A stretch of 64,000 nucleotides of DNA from an uncultured Collinsella sp. GTDB lineage: Bacteria; Actinomycetota; Coriobacteriia; Coriobacteriales; Coriobacteriaceae. A program made the translations under genes and the position numbers. The notes below the pieces were generated by a model. The model was given only the letters and a program-made list of their open reading frames with translations. It was not told the DNA's origin and made no database searches. Shown in pieces: positions 29,484 to 40,484 of this stretch. The first letter of the stretch is position 1. The number at the start of each line of letters is the position of its first letter. The stretch spans positions 1-64,000 of the forward strand of contig CABUZK010000001.1 of NCBI GenBank assembly GCA_902496115.1, in the 5' to 3' direction.

Positions 29484-29555
29484 ATGCGGTAGCGCCCCGT
29501 GCGGGCGTAGTAGAATCTGAACCACTGGATTGCCCCGAGCATAAGGAGATTTCCC

Positions 29556-29804
29556 ATGCATGACGTCGGAATGAACATGAGCCAGCTTGCCATGAGCGTC
29601 AAGCAGGTCGACGACACCATCGAGCTCGCCCACGAGTGGAGCCATCAGCTGCTGCATGCGACCGAGAATTTTGACATGGAGCGCATTGGCGCCAAGCTCG
29701 AAGCTGCCATGACCGCACTGCACGAGGCGCATGACGCGCTCGAGGGCTACGAGGAAGCCATCGAGGCTGACCACAACTCCGTCGGCTCCGTAAAGCTGGT
29801 GTAG
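29556..29804 (+). CDS. Small helical protein ahead of nikR, unknown function
   Basis: An 82-residue, wholly helical-looking acidic protein, starting MHDVGMNMSQLAMSVKQVDD, with heptad-like spacing and several His/Glu/Asp residues (ELAHEWSHQLLHATENFD). AAGGAGA precedes the ATG. Its stop is one base before the nikR GTG, so it is translated with nikR and probably acts in the same nickel or hydrogenase context. I know no named family for it. Confidence 0.65.
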   Translation: MHDVGMNMSQLAMSVKQVDDTIELAHEWSHQLLHATENFDMERIGAKLEAAMTALHEAHDALEGYEEAIEADHNSVGSVKLV

Positions 29805-29805
29805 G

Positions 29806-30315
29806 GTGTCCGAACACGAACACGAGCACGGCTGCGGGCACGACCGCCGCAACGGCACGGGCGACGAGGCGAGCTGCCGTTGCGGCGGCGGCTCCGAGCT
29901 GGTCCGTTTTTCGGTCACCGCGCCCGATGACCTACTGCGCCGCTTTGACGAGCAGATCGCACGCCGCGGCGACGTGGCCAACCGCTCCGAGGCAGTGCGC
30001 GATTTGATTCGCGCCTCAATCGCCAAAGAGCAAATGCGCACGCCCGATGAGCACGTTATCGGGTCGCTCACCATGATCTACGACCATCACACCGGCGACC
30101 TGACGCGCCGCCTGGACGAGGTGCAGCACGACTACACCGACGAGATCGTATCGACGATGCACGTGCATCTGGATCACCACAACTGTCTGGAGATTCTGGC
30201 GCTTAAGGGTCGCGGCGAGCGTGTCTACGAGCTGGCAGACCGTCTGCTGGGCCTGCGCGGCGTTAAACACGGCGAGCTCACCTGCGCCGCCACCGAGCAG
30301 AGCCTGGGGCTGTAA
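29806..30315 (+). CDS. nikR: Nickel-responsive regulator NikR
   Basis: A 169-residue ribbon-helix-helix repressor. The first 30 residues are a metal-ligand-rich extension (SEHEHEHGCGHD, CRCGGG) not present in standard NikR. The DNA-binding ribbon-helix-helix is ELVRFSVTAPDDLLRRFDEQIARRGDVANRSEAVRDLIR. The C-terminal ACT-like domain holds the four Ni ligands in the E. coli spacing: His108, His119, His121 and Cys127 (MHVHLDHHNC). It starts at GTG, one base after the preceding stop. It stands ahead of hypF-hypC-hypD-hypE, so it likely tunes hydrogenase maturation to nickel. Confidence 0.93.
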   Translation: MSEHEHEHGCGHDRRNGTGDEASCRCGGGSELVRFSVTAPDDLLRRFDEQIARRGDVANRSEAVRDLIRASIAKEQMRTPDEHVIGSLTMIYDHHTGDLTRRLDEVQHDYTDEIVSTMHVHLDHHNCLEILALKGRGERVYELADRLLGLRGVKHGELTCAATEQSLGL

Positions 30316-30344
30316 CAGCACACATTTCGATGAAGGAGGGTCGC

Positions 30345-32816
30345 ATGCGACATGCGCATATCCATGTAACGGGCATTGTGCAGGGTGTCGGCATGCGACC
30401 GTTTGTGTATCGCGAGGCCATGGCGCACGGCATTTGCGGCTGGGTGCTCAACGCGGGCGATGGCGTGCATATCGAGGCACACGCTCTCAGCGAGTCGCTC
30501 GACGAATTTGTCGCCGCGCTTTCCGAGCATGCGCCTGCGGCGTCTCGCGTGGAGCATGTCGAGGTTGTAGACCTAGCACCCGGCGACTGGGACGCCGCCA
30601 ACGAGCAGGGCTTTCGTATTGTGGCGTCGCAGGATCAAACAGCCCACACGACGCTCATCTCGCCCGACATCGCCACGTGCGATGACTGCCTGCGCGAGCT
30701 GTTCGACCCCGCCGACCGACGCTTTCACTATCCCTTTATCAACTGCACCAACTGCGGACCGCGCTTTACCATCATTCGCTCGCTGCCCTATGACCGAGCG
30801 GCCACCTCGATGGATTGCTTTCCCATGTGCCCCACCTGCGCCGCAGAGTACGCCGACCCGCTCGATCGGCGGTTTCACGCGCAGCCCGATGCTTGCTTTG
30901 ATTGCGGACCGCATATTACGTGGCGCGAGGCGGATCGCGGTGTTATGCCAGCGGGAGCCGACGCGACACCAGCCGTCGGCTCCACGCGCGAGGCCAGCGA
31001 TGCCATCATCGAACGCTGCGTCGAGCTGCTGGCAGGCGGCGGCATCGTCGCCATCAAGGGCCTGGGCGGATTCCACCTGGCCTGCGACGCCACCAACGAA
31101 CAAGCGGTATGCGAGTTGCGCCGTCGCAAGCGTCGCAGCAACAAGCCGCTTGCCGTTATGGTGTGCGGCCTTGCCGACGCCGAGCGCCTGTGTCATATCG
31201 ATGGCATTGAGCGCAACCTGCTGGCCGGCAGTGTTCGTCCCATTGTGCTGCTGCGCCGCCGCGCGGCCGGCAACGACGCCCACAGCTCCCCCGACGCCCC
31301 TGAGCTCGCGCCATCCGTCGCGCACGACCTGCCCGAGCTCGGCGTCATGCTCCCCTACACCCCACTTCAACATTTGCTGCTCGCCGCGGCCGCAGCGCAC
31401 AGTATGCACGCAATCGTCATGACCAGCGGAAACCTGAGCGAAGAGCCCATCGAGACCGACGACGCCCTTGCATGGGAGCATCTCGTTGCCGCCGGCATCG
31501 CCGACGCGCTGCTCGGCAACGACCGCGCGATTCTGTCGCGCTACGACGACTCCGTGGTACGCGTGGTCGACGGCGACGTCATGCCCGTGCGTCGCGCACG
31601 CGGATATGCGCCGCAGCCGCTGTCGTTGCCGGCGCTCGACGGCACCACGCCCTGCGTGCTCGCCTGCGGTCCTCAGCAAAAAGCCACGGTGGCACTCACG
31701 CGCGAGGACGCCGACGGCCATGCGGCCTGTTTTGTGTCGCAGCATATCGGCGATGTCGAAAACGGCGCGACTTTCGATGCCTGGAGCGCCGCGCGCTCGC
31801 GTCTGGAAAACCTCTTTGACCTGGCGCCCGCCGCCTTGGCATGCGACATGCATCCCAGCTATCTGTCGAGCCAATGGGCACGCGAGCAGGCACGGGAGCA
31901 TAATCTGCCGCTTATCGAAGTCCAGCACCATCATGCGCACATCGCGAGCGTAATGGCAGAGGCGATTGCCGCAGGCCGGCTTGCGCCCGATGCGCGCGTC
32001 CTCGGCATCGCCTTCGACGGCACGGGTGCCGGCACCGATGGCACCATATGGGGCGGCGAGTTTTTTATCGCCCATCTCGCCGATTTTGAGCGCGTCGCGC
32101 ATCTGCGCACTTGGGCGCTTCCCGGTGGCGCGGCATCCGTACACGATGCCCGCCGCAACGCCTTTGCCCTGCTCAGCGAGCTCGACCTGCTCGAGCACCC
32201 GGGAGCCGCGGGGCTCTTGAACAGTCTTGACGAGCAGACGCGCAGCATAACGGCAACGATGATCGAGCGCGGCATCAACAGTCCGCGCACCAGCAGCATG
32301 GGTCGCCTGTTTGATGTCGCAGCCGCGATTTTGGGCATTTGCGGCCAGGCAACCTACGAGGGCGAACCCGCCATCGAGCTCGAAGCCGCCGCCTGGCGCG
32401 CGCTCGACAGCGAAATCGCCCGTTTTCCCGACGACAGCGCCGGCTATTTCGCATCTGGCCCATCGTGGTTGGACGGCCCTTATGTTCTGGACCAGAAAGC
32501 ACTCTTTGAGGCACTTTTGGAGGGAATTGAAGCCGGGGCGCCCGTCGACAGGCTCGCACTCGACTTCCATGTCTCCGTCGCGCGCTCCTCGGCACGCATC
32601 GCCAGCGATATCTGCGGGCGCGAAGGCATCGACACCGTCGCACTCTCGGGCGGCGTGTTCATGAACCGACTTCTGCTCCAGCTCCTCACCCGCGAGCTCA
32701 AAAGCGCGGGCCTTACCGTCCTCGTCCCCCATACCGTGCCCGTCAACGACGGCTGCATCGCCTACGGTCAGGCGGCGGTCGCAAGCGCTCGTCTTGCGCA
32801 GATTGCATCGCAGTAG
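30345..32816 (+). CDS. hypF: Carbamoyltransferase HypF
   Basis: An 823-residue enzyme using carbamoyl phosphate and ATP to carbamoylate the C-terminal Cys of HypE, giving the CN ligands of the NiFe site. Domains in order: acylphosphatase (1-90, HIHVTGIVQGVGMRPFVYREA), zinc-finger-like (CDDC, CTNCGPRF, CPTCAAEY, CFDCGPHI), YrdC/Sua5-like (about 205-390), and Kae1-like with HHHAH and the FDGTGAGTDGTIWGGE nucleotide loop. ATG 30345 has AAGGAGG five bases before; an ATG 15 bases upstream is part of that site. Length is somewhat above the E. coli enzyme. Confidence 0.96.
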   Translation: MRHAHIHVTGIVQGVGMRPFVYREAMAHGICGWVLNAGDGVHIEAHALSESLDEFVAALSEHAPAASRVEHVEVVDLAPGDWDAANEQGFRIVASQDQTAHTTLISPDIATCDDCLRELFDPADRRFHYPFINCTNCGPRFTIIRSLPYDRAATSMDCFPMCPTCAAEYADPLDRRFHAQPDACFDCGPHITWREADRGVMPAGADATPAVGSTREASDAIIERCVELLAGGGIVAIKGLGGFHLACDATNEQAVCELRRRKRRSNKPLAVMVCGLADAERLCHIDGIERNLLAGSVRPIVLLRRRAAGNDAHSSPDAPELAPSVAHDLPELGVMLPYTPLQHLLLAAAAAHSMHAIVMTSGNLSEEPIETDDALAWEHLVAAGIADALLGNDRAILSRYDDSVVRVVDGDVMPVRRARGYAPQPLSLPALDGTTPCVLACGPQQKATVALTREDADGHAACFVSQHIGDVENGATFDAWSAARSRLENLFDLAPAALACDMHPSYLSSQWAREQAREHNLPLIEVQHHHAHIASVMAEAIAAGRLAPDARVLGIAFDGTGAGTDGTIWGGEFFIAHLADFERVAHLRTWALPGGAASVHDARRNAFALLSELDLLEHPGAAGLLNSLDEQTRSITATMIERGINSPRTSSMGRLFDVAAAILGICGQATYEGEPAIELEAAAWRALDSEIARFPDDSAGYFASGPSWLDGPYVLDQKALFEALLEGIEAGAPVDRLALDFHVSVARSSARIASDICGREGIDTVALSGGVFMNRLLLQLLTRELKSAGLTVLVPHTVPVNDGCIAYGQAAVASARLAQIASQ

Positions 32817-32950
32817 CTCGCTCTCGCACGCCGCCGTGCCCAGCCGTCTCACAGGCGTAACGCGTTTGCCCGCGAACCCCGCGAGCGCTACCATCAACTG
32901 ATGGATTATTAAGCGCCCATCCAGCGCAAAGCGTCTAAAAGGGGAACAAT

Positions 32951-33211
32951 ATGTGCCTTGCCGTTCCCGGTAAAGTAGTCAAACGCGACGACGACCTCAA
33001 GGCCACCGTCGACATGATGGGCATCGAGCGCCCCGTGTCGCTACGACTCGTGCCGACGGCTCAGGTTGGCGACTATATTCTCGTGCACGCCGGCTTTGGC
33101 ATCCAGATTGTCGACGAGCAGGAGGCGCAGGAGACGCTCGACCTGGTCAACACCATGACCGAACTGGCAGAAGAAGACCAACTGACCAGCAACCCGGCCG
33201 AGGCATACTAG
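32951..33211 (+). CDS. hypC: Hydrogenase maturation chaperone HypC
   Basis: An 86-residue chaperone beginning MCLAVPGKV, with the invariant Cys2 that binds the Fe(CN)2CO unit together with HypD before transfer to the large subunit. The C-terminal helix (EQEAQETLDLVNTMTELAEE) is typical. AAAGGGG precedes the ATG. The stop overlaps the hypD GTG (TAGTG). The 134-base gap after hypF shows no terminator. Confidence 0.96.
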   Translation: MCLAVPGKVVKRDDDLKATVDMMGIERPVSLRLVPTAQVGDYILVHAGFGIQIVDEQEAQETLDLVNTMTELAEEDQLTSNPAEAY

Positions 33212-34323
33212 TGACGGCCGGACAGCCGGCTCGCTCCGGTATCGACTTTTCGGCATTTCGCGATTCCAAGCTGGCCCGCGAGCTCATCGAACGCATCCAT
33301 GAACTCGTCGGCGACCGCACCATCAACCTTATGGAAGTCTGCGGCACGCACACCGTGAGCATCGGCCGCTATGGCTTTCGCTCCATTATGCCGGCCGGGC
33401 TCAAGCTGCTGAGCGGCCCGGGCTGCCCCGTCTGCGTTACCGCCAACCGCGACATCGACCACGCGATCGCGCTCGCCAACATAGACGGCGCCATCATCAC
33501 CACCTTTGGCGACATGATGCGCGTGCCCGGATCGTCCACCTCGCTCGCTGCGCAAAAGGCGGCAGGGCGCGACATCCGCATTGTCTACTCCCCGCTCGAC
33601 GCGCTCGACATTGCCGAGCAAAACCCCGATCGCCCGGTCATTTTTATGGGCGTGGGCTTTGAGACTACGACGCCCACCATCGCCGCCGCCATCTTGGAGG
33701 CCGAGGCGCGCGGGCTTTTGAACTTTTCGGTCTATTGCGCCCACAAAACCACGCCGCCGGCGTTGCGTGCCATCGCCAACGATCCCGAGACCGCCATCGA
33801 CGGCTTTATCCTGCCGGGCCACGTCGCCACCATCACGGGCTTGGCGCCCTTTAGCTTTTTGGTCGACGAATTCAGTACCCCGGGCGTGGTCACGGGATTT
33901 GAGCCGGTCGATATCCTACAGGGCATCTGCATGCTGGTCCAGATGGTTGTCGAGGACAGGCCGGCAATCGACAACGCCTACCGCCGTGGCGTCAACGCAG
34001 ACGGCAACCCCGTGGCGCGCCAGCTGGTCGAGCAGGTGTTTGAGCCATGCGACACCACGTGGCGCGGGCTGGGGCCGATTGCCAACTCGGGCCTTTCCAT
34101 CCGCCCCGAATTCTCGCGCTTTGACGCCCGTGCTCGCTTTGACGTGCCCGTTGAGCCGACAGTTGAGCCGCGCGGATGCCGCTGCGGCGACGTGCTGCGC
34201 GGGGCCATTACGCCGAGCAGCTGCCCGCTCTTTGGCCGCACCTGCACGCCCGAGCACCCCGTCGGCCCGTGCATGGTGAGCTCCGAGGGCAGCTGCGCGG
34301 CGTACTACCGTTATCGCGACTAG
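33211..34323 (+). CDS. hypD: Hydrogenase Fe-ligand assembly protein HypD
   Basis: A 370-residue [4Fe-4S] scaffold protein on which the CN and CO ligands are placed on iron, in complex with HypC. It starts with GTG overlapping the hypC stop. Key motifs are MEVCGTHTVSIGRYG, LSGPGCPVCVT, MGVGFETTTPT, PGHVATITG, and the C-terminal cluster cysteines in CRCGDVLRGAITPSSCPLFGRTC...CMVSSEGSCAAYYRY. Length matches the family. Confidence 0.96.
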   Translation: MTAGQPARSGIDFSAFRDSKLARELIERIHELVGDRTINLMEVCGTHTVSIGRYGFRSIMPAGLKLLSGPGCPVCVTANRDIDHAIALANIDGAIITTFGDMMRVPGSSTSLAAQKAAGRDIRIVYSPLDALDIAEQNPDRPVIFMGVGFETTTPTIAAAILEAEARGLLNFSVYCAHKTTPPALRAIANDPETAIDGFILPGHVATITGLAPFSFLVDEFSTPGVVTGFEPVDILQGICMLVQMVVEDRPAIDNAYRRGVNADGNPVARQLVEQVFEPCDTTWRGLGPIANSGLSIRPEFSRFDARARFDVPVEPTVEPRGCRCGDVLRGAITPSSCPLFGRTCTPEHPVGPCMVSSEGSCAAYYRYRD

Positions 34324-34371
34324 CCCGGACGCACCCGCACGCCGGCACCACCCACGATTGGAGTTTTGGAT

Positions 34372-35406
34372 ATGTCCCATAGCACCACCGATAGCACCGT
34401 CCTGTTGGGCCACGGCTCTGGCGGTCAGATGATGAAACGCATCATCGATGAGGTCTTTTTGGATGCCTTTGGGTCGCCCGAGTTGCTCGAGGGCAACGAC
34501 GCCGGCGTCTCCGCGCTGCCCGCGAGCGGGCGCATCGCCATGTCGACCGACAGCTTTGTAGTCTCGCCGCAGTTCTTCCCCGGTGGCAACATCGGCCGCC
34601 TTGCCGTGTGCGGAACCGTCAACGACGTCGCGACCTCGGGCGCCAACGTGCGCTACCTGTCGTGCGGCTTTATCCTCGAAGAGGGCTATCCCATGGATAA
34701 GCTCCGCCAGATTGTGCAGACGATGGCCGAGACGGCGCGCGAGGCGGGCGTGTCCATAATCACGGGCGACACCAAGGTGGTCGAGCGCGGCGGGGCCGAC
34801 GGCGTCTACATCAATACCGCCGGCGTGGGCGAGGTTCCCACGGGCGTGGCGCTCAGCGGCGCCAACTGCCAGCCCGGCGATGTCATCCTGGTGTCGGGTA
34901 CGTTGGGCGACCACGGCATCGCCATCATGAGCCAGCGCGAGGGCCTGGCGTTTTCGAGCACGATAGAAAGCGACGCCGCGCCGCTCAACCACCTGATTGC
35001 CGACGTTCTGGCCGCAGCGCCCGGCACGCGTTGCTTTCGCGACCCCACGCGCGGTGGCCTGGCGTCCACGCTCAACGAGTTTGCCCAGGCAAGCGGTGTT
35101 GCCATGGAGGTTGACGAGGATGCCGTGCCCGTGCGTCCCGACGTGCAGGCCGCCTGCGAGATGCTCGGCTACGATGTGCTGCAGGTGGCAAACGAGGGCA
35201 AGATGGTCGCCGTGGTGCCGGCCGAGCAAGCCGATGCCGCGCTGAGCGCCATGCGCGCCGCCCGCTACGGCGAGAATGCCGCCATCATCGGTCGCGTGCT
35301 GCCGCTTGCCGAGGGTGCCCGTCCCGCTGTGCGCGTGCGCACCGGCTGGGACTCGACCCGTATCCTCGACATGCTCGTGGGAGAGCAGCTGCCAAGGATT
35401 TGCTAG
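34372..35406 (+). CDS. hypE: Carbamoyl dehydratase HypE
   Basis: A 344-residue PurM-like ATPase that dehydrates the thiocarbamate on its C-terminal Cys to thiocyanate. It has the N-terminal LLGHGSGGQMMKRIIDEVF, TDSFVVSPQFFPGGNIGRLAVCGTVNDVATSGA, and ends LPRIC, the diagnostic carbamoylated cysteine. ATG 34372 has GGAG eight bases upstream; a TTG two codons earlier is less likely. It closes the hypF-hypC-hypD-hypE unit. Confidence 0.96.
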   Translation: MSHSTTDSTVLLGHGSGGQMMKRIIDEVFLDAFGSPELLEGNDAGVSALPASGRIAMSTDSFVVSPQFFPGGNIGRLAVCGTVNDVATSGANVRYLSCGFILEEGYPMDKLRQIVQTMAETAREAGVSIITGDTKVVERGGADGVYINTAGVGEVPTGVALSGANCQPGDVILVSGTLGDHGIAIMSQREGLAFSSTIESDAAPLNHLIADVLAAAPGTRCFRDPTRGGLASTLNEFAQASGVAMEVDEDAVPVRPDVQAACEMLGYDVLQVANEGKMVAVVPAEQADAALSAMRAARYGENAAIIGRVLPLAEGARPAVRVRTGWDSTRILDMLVGEQLPRIC

Positions 35407-35529
35407 GGCGGAACCGCACGGTCGGCGCGATGCGGCTTGGTATCCCTGGAGATGTTCAGATTCCAAGCACGCCCAACGCGGAAGCCCAGTATTATGAGGT
35501 GCGTTTTAAATCCAATGACGGGAGCTTTC

Positions 35530-36198
35530 ATGGCAGCAGCTTTTTCCCATGTGATCTTTGACCTGGACGGCACCATCCTCAACACGCTCGAGGACCTGAC
35601 GGCCGCCGGCAACCATACCTGCGAGACGCACGGCTGGCCCACGTTTGCCGTCGACGAGTACCGCTACAAGGTGGGAAACGGCATGCTCAAGCTGGTTGAG
35701 CGTTTTATGCCTGCCGAGTATGCGGGCGACAGCCGTATGTTTGAGCAGACGCTTGCCGAGTTTAGGGCTTATTACGGCGAGCACAAGGAGGACCACACCG
35801 CCCCCTATGCCGGCACGATCGAGATGCTCGACCGCCTGCGTGCCGCGGGCGTGCAGCTTGCCGTGCTCACCAACAAGGACCACGTCTCGGCGGCTCCGCT
35901 TATCGAAAAGTATTTTGGTTCCGAGCGCTTTGCGCTGGTACAGGGCCGTGTCGATGCGTTTCCGCCTAAGCCCGAAGCACCCGTCACGCTGCATGTGATG
36001 GAAGAGCTGGGCGCCAATCCGGCAACCACGCTCTATGTGGGCGATTCCAATGTCGATATCCTGACCGGCCACAACGCCGGCCTTAAGAGCGCGGGCGTCA
36101 GCTGGGGCTTCCGTGGCCGCGCAGAGCTGGAAGCCGCCGGCGCCGACTACGTGGTGGACACCCAGGCAGAGCTCACGGCGCTGGTACTGGGCGAGTAG
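35530..36198 (+). CDS. HAD-family hydrolase, phosphoglycolate-phosphatase-like
   Basis: A 222-residue HAD phosphatase. Motif I is VIFDLDGTILNT, motif II VLTNKD, and motifs III/IV are PPKPEAP with the following VGDSNVDILTGHNAG. An alpha-helical cap lies between motifs I and II. The family dephosphorylates small metabolites such as phosphoglycolate; the substrate cannot be told. ATG 35530 follows GGGAG. It has the same direction as hypE, 124 bases after it, so cotranscription is possible but not shown. Confidence 0.85.
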   Translation: MAAAFSHVIFDLDGTILNTLEDLTAAGNHTCETHGWPTFAVDEYRYKVGNGMLKLVERFMPAEYAGDSRMFEQTLAEFRAYYGEHKEDHTAPYAGTIEMLDRLRAAGVQLAVLTNKDHVSAAPLIEKYFGSERFALVQGRVDAFPPKPEAPVTLHVMEELGANPATTLYVGDSNVDILTGHNAGLKSAGVSWGFRGRAELEAAGADYVVDTQAELTALVLGE

Positions 36199-36214
36199 CG
36201 AGCGGCGTCGAGCA

Positions 36215-36242
36215 GTTGCGGCGTTTGGTAAAACGCCGCAAC
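36215..36242. repeat. Hairpin with TTGGTAAA centre between phosphatase and lipoprotein genes
   Basis: GTTGCGGCGTTT and complement around the constant centre. It lies between convergent genes, 16 bases after the phosphatase stop. A stray CGCGTAACT beside the lipoprotein stop looks like a remnant of another copy. Confidence 0.75.
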
Positions 36243-36261
36243 GAACCACCGCGTAACTCCC

Positions 36262-36819
36262 CTAGTTCATCATCGCATTCATCATCTCGGTGGTTGCGGA
36301 ATCGTCGGCAGACCACTCGTTATCCTCGTTGGCGGAATATTTAAAGGTGACCTTGGTGTCCTTGGTCTTAGCGGCCTTGGTCACGTCGACCATGACCTGG
36401 CCGGCCATCTTGTACAGGTCATCCTCGGAAGGCATCGTATCGAGTGCGGCGACCTTCTCCTGATACTGGGTGGCGAAATCTTCGACGATCTTATTCATGG
36501 ACTTGCAGGTGATGGTAACCTCGGCGGTCGCAGTGCCCTTGTCCTCATCGACCGTCACATCGCCGATCTTGTAATCAAAGCCCTCGAGATAGCTCTTGGC
36601 GTACTCCTTGGGATCGATGCCCAGTTGCTCAAACTCGTCGCCCGAAGCCTCTTCCAGACCGGAGAGGAAATCATCGCCGCCGTTCTTGATCTCGTCAAAC
36701 TGGCTCGTAAGGTCGTTGGTGATGAGCTCCTCCACCGAAGGCCCTCCGCAGCCGGAAAGCAAAACCACGCACGCGACCAGGGCAGCCATCAGGGGCGCAA
36801 GCAGCAGCTTCTTTTTCAT
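36262..36819 (-). CDS. Lipoprotein of unknown function
   Basis: A 185-residue surface lipoprotein. The signal is MKKKLLLAPLMAALVACVVL with lipobox LSGC, so the mature protein starts at about Cys25 and is anchored to the outer face of the membrane. The mature part is acidic, with GIDPKEYAKSYLEGFDYKIGDV and TATAEVTITCKSM, and resembles the small DUF-type lipoproteins with an N-terminal helical and C-terminal beta half. It ends SATTEMMNAMMN. GGAGG precedes the ATG. It has no obvious operon partner. Confidence 0.75.
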   Translation of the reverse strand: MKKKLLLAPLMAALVACVVLLSGCGGPSVEELITNDLTSQFDEIKNGGDDFLSGLEEASGDEFEQLGIDPKEYAKSYLEGFDYKIGDVTVDEDKGTATAEVTITCKSMNKIVEDFATQYQEKVAALDTMPSEDDLYKMAGQVMVDVTKAAKTKDTKVTFKYSANEDNEWSADDSATTEMMNAMMN

Positions 36820-36995
36820 GACATTCCTCCAAACAAGCGGCGCCGCGTTCCCTGCGCAGCGCACGTCGTAACAGCAAGTCCATATTAGCGGCCCGGCCCA
36901 ACCCCCTGCGTCGCAAAAGCGCAGGCGGCTCAATTTGACGAACGAATGGCCCGTAAAGCAAGCCCCTTGCAATAAAATGCACCTGTTTAGCCTAT

Positions 36996-37028
36996 TAAAA
37001 AAGGGTGGCCGGACAACCCGACCACCCT
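36996..37028 (-). terminator. Terminator of the EIIA gene
   Basis: Minus-strand stem AAGGGTGGTCGG with its near-complement, followed by TTTTTTAATA. Confidence 0.88.
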
Positions 37029-37052
37029 TGCGCATCTTCTGGATGCCGCAGA

Positions 37053-37589
37053 CTACTTGCGGACGACCTTAACGATGGCGTCACCGGCGGCGACGGCAGA
37101 CTCGGCCTCGACGGCGAGCTCGACGTCAGCGAACTCGGCGGTGTTGGACACGGCCACGACGACGCAGTCCTTGTAACCGGCGGCAGCGATCTTGGCGCGG
37201 TCGATCTTGAGTATGGGCTGACCAGCTTTGACAACGTCGTCGGCCTTGACGAAGCCCTCGAAGCCATCACCGTTCATGTTGACGGTATCGACGCCAACGT
37301 GCACCAGAACCTCGATGCCGCTATCGGACTGCAGGCCCACGGCGTGACCCATGGTGACGGTCACCTTGCCGTCGCAGGGAGCGTAGACCAGGTCGTCCTC
37401 GGGCCACACAGCGCAGCCCTTGCCCAGAACCTCGCCACCAAAGACGGGATCGGGCACGTCGGCCATCTTGATGACCTTGCCCTTGACAGGCGAGCACAGC
37501 ACGTCGGCGCCAGCAGAAGCAGAGATGGAGGCCGGAGCAGCAGCTGCCGCGGGCTCAGCCTTCTTCTTAAACATGTCAAACAGACCCAT
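37053..37589 (-). CDS. crr: PTS glucose-type IIA component (EIIA-Glc/Crr-like)
   Basis: A 178-residue soluble phosphocarrier. MGLFDMFKKK and an Ala/Pro linker lead into the domain: VLCSPVKGKVIKMADVPDPVFGGEVLGKG, then HAVGLQSDSGIEVLVHVGVDTVNMNG. The two active-site histidines correspond to His82 and His97 (the latter phosphorylated). As a free IIA it can serve several IIBC transporters, including the IIA-less EIIBC at 51505-52932. ATG 37589 has GAGGAG seven bases upstream. Next upstream is the phospho-beta-glucosidase, 150 bases away. Confidence 0.92.
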   Translation of the reverse strand: MGLFDMFKKKAEPAAAAAPASISASAGADVLCSPVKGKVIKMADVPDPVFGGEVLGKGCAVWPEDDLVYAPCDGKVTVTMGHAVGLQSDSGIEVLVHVGVDTVNMNGDGFEGFVKADDVVKAGQPILKIDRAKIAAAGYKDCVVVAVSNTAEFADVELAVEAESAVAAGDAIVKVVRK

Positions 37590-37739
37590 ATGTTTTCTCC
37601 TCTTGATTAAGCGCAACGTTATGCGCATGCCTATGGTGATTATAGTGCCAAATGGTCAAATTGCTAAGGTGAGGGCTCGAATCGCAAGCCCTTCCAAGCC
37701 CCTCCCAAAACCTTTTACCAGTGGCACTCATATTGTCGA

Positions 37740-40368
<2,629 letters not shown>

Positions 40369-40484
40369 AGCGCCACCATCGTTGATTTAGTCATATTCTG
40401 CCGTGGTTTTGATATTAGCAGGGCAGCGCGGACGACGTACTCTGACTTCAATCGATTTAAAAGGTTGGTTTTAGAGGAGTGGGT

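Noticed and set aside
30573..32897. A 774-codon minus-strand frame across hypF
   Set aside because: Shadow of hypF. HypF has complete domains, and the antisense product has none.
33916..35466. A 516-codon minus-strand frame across hypD and hypE
   Set aside because: It crosses two genuine genes and their spacer, with no motif of its own.
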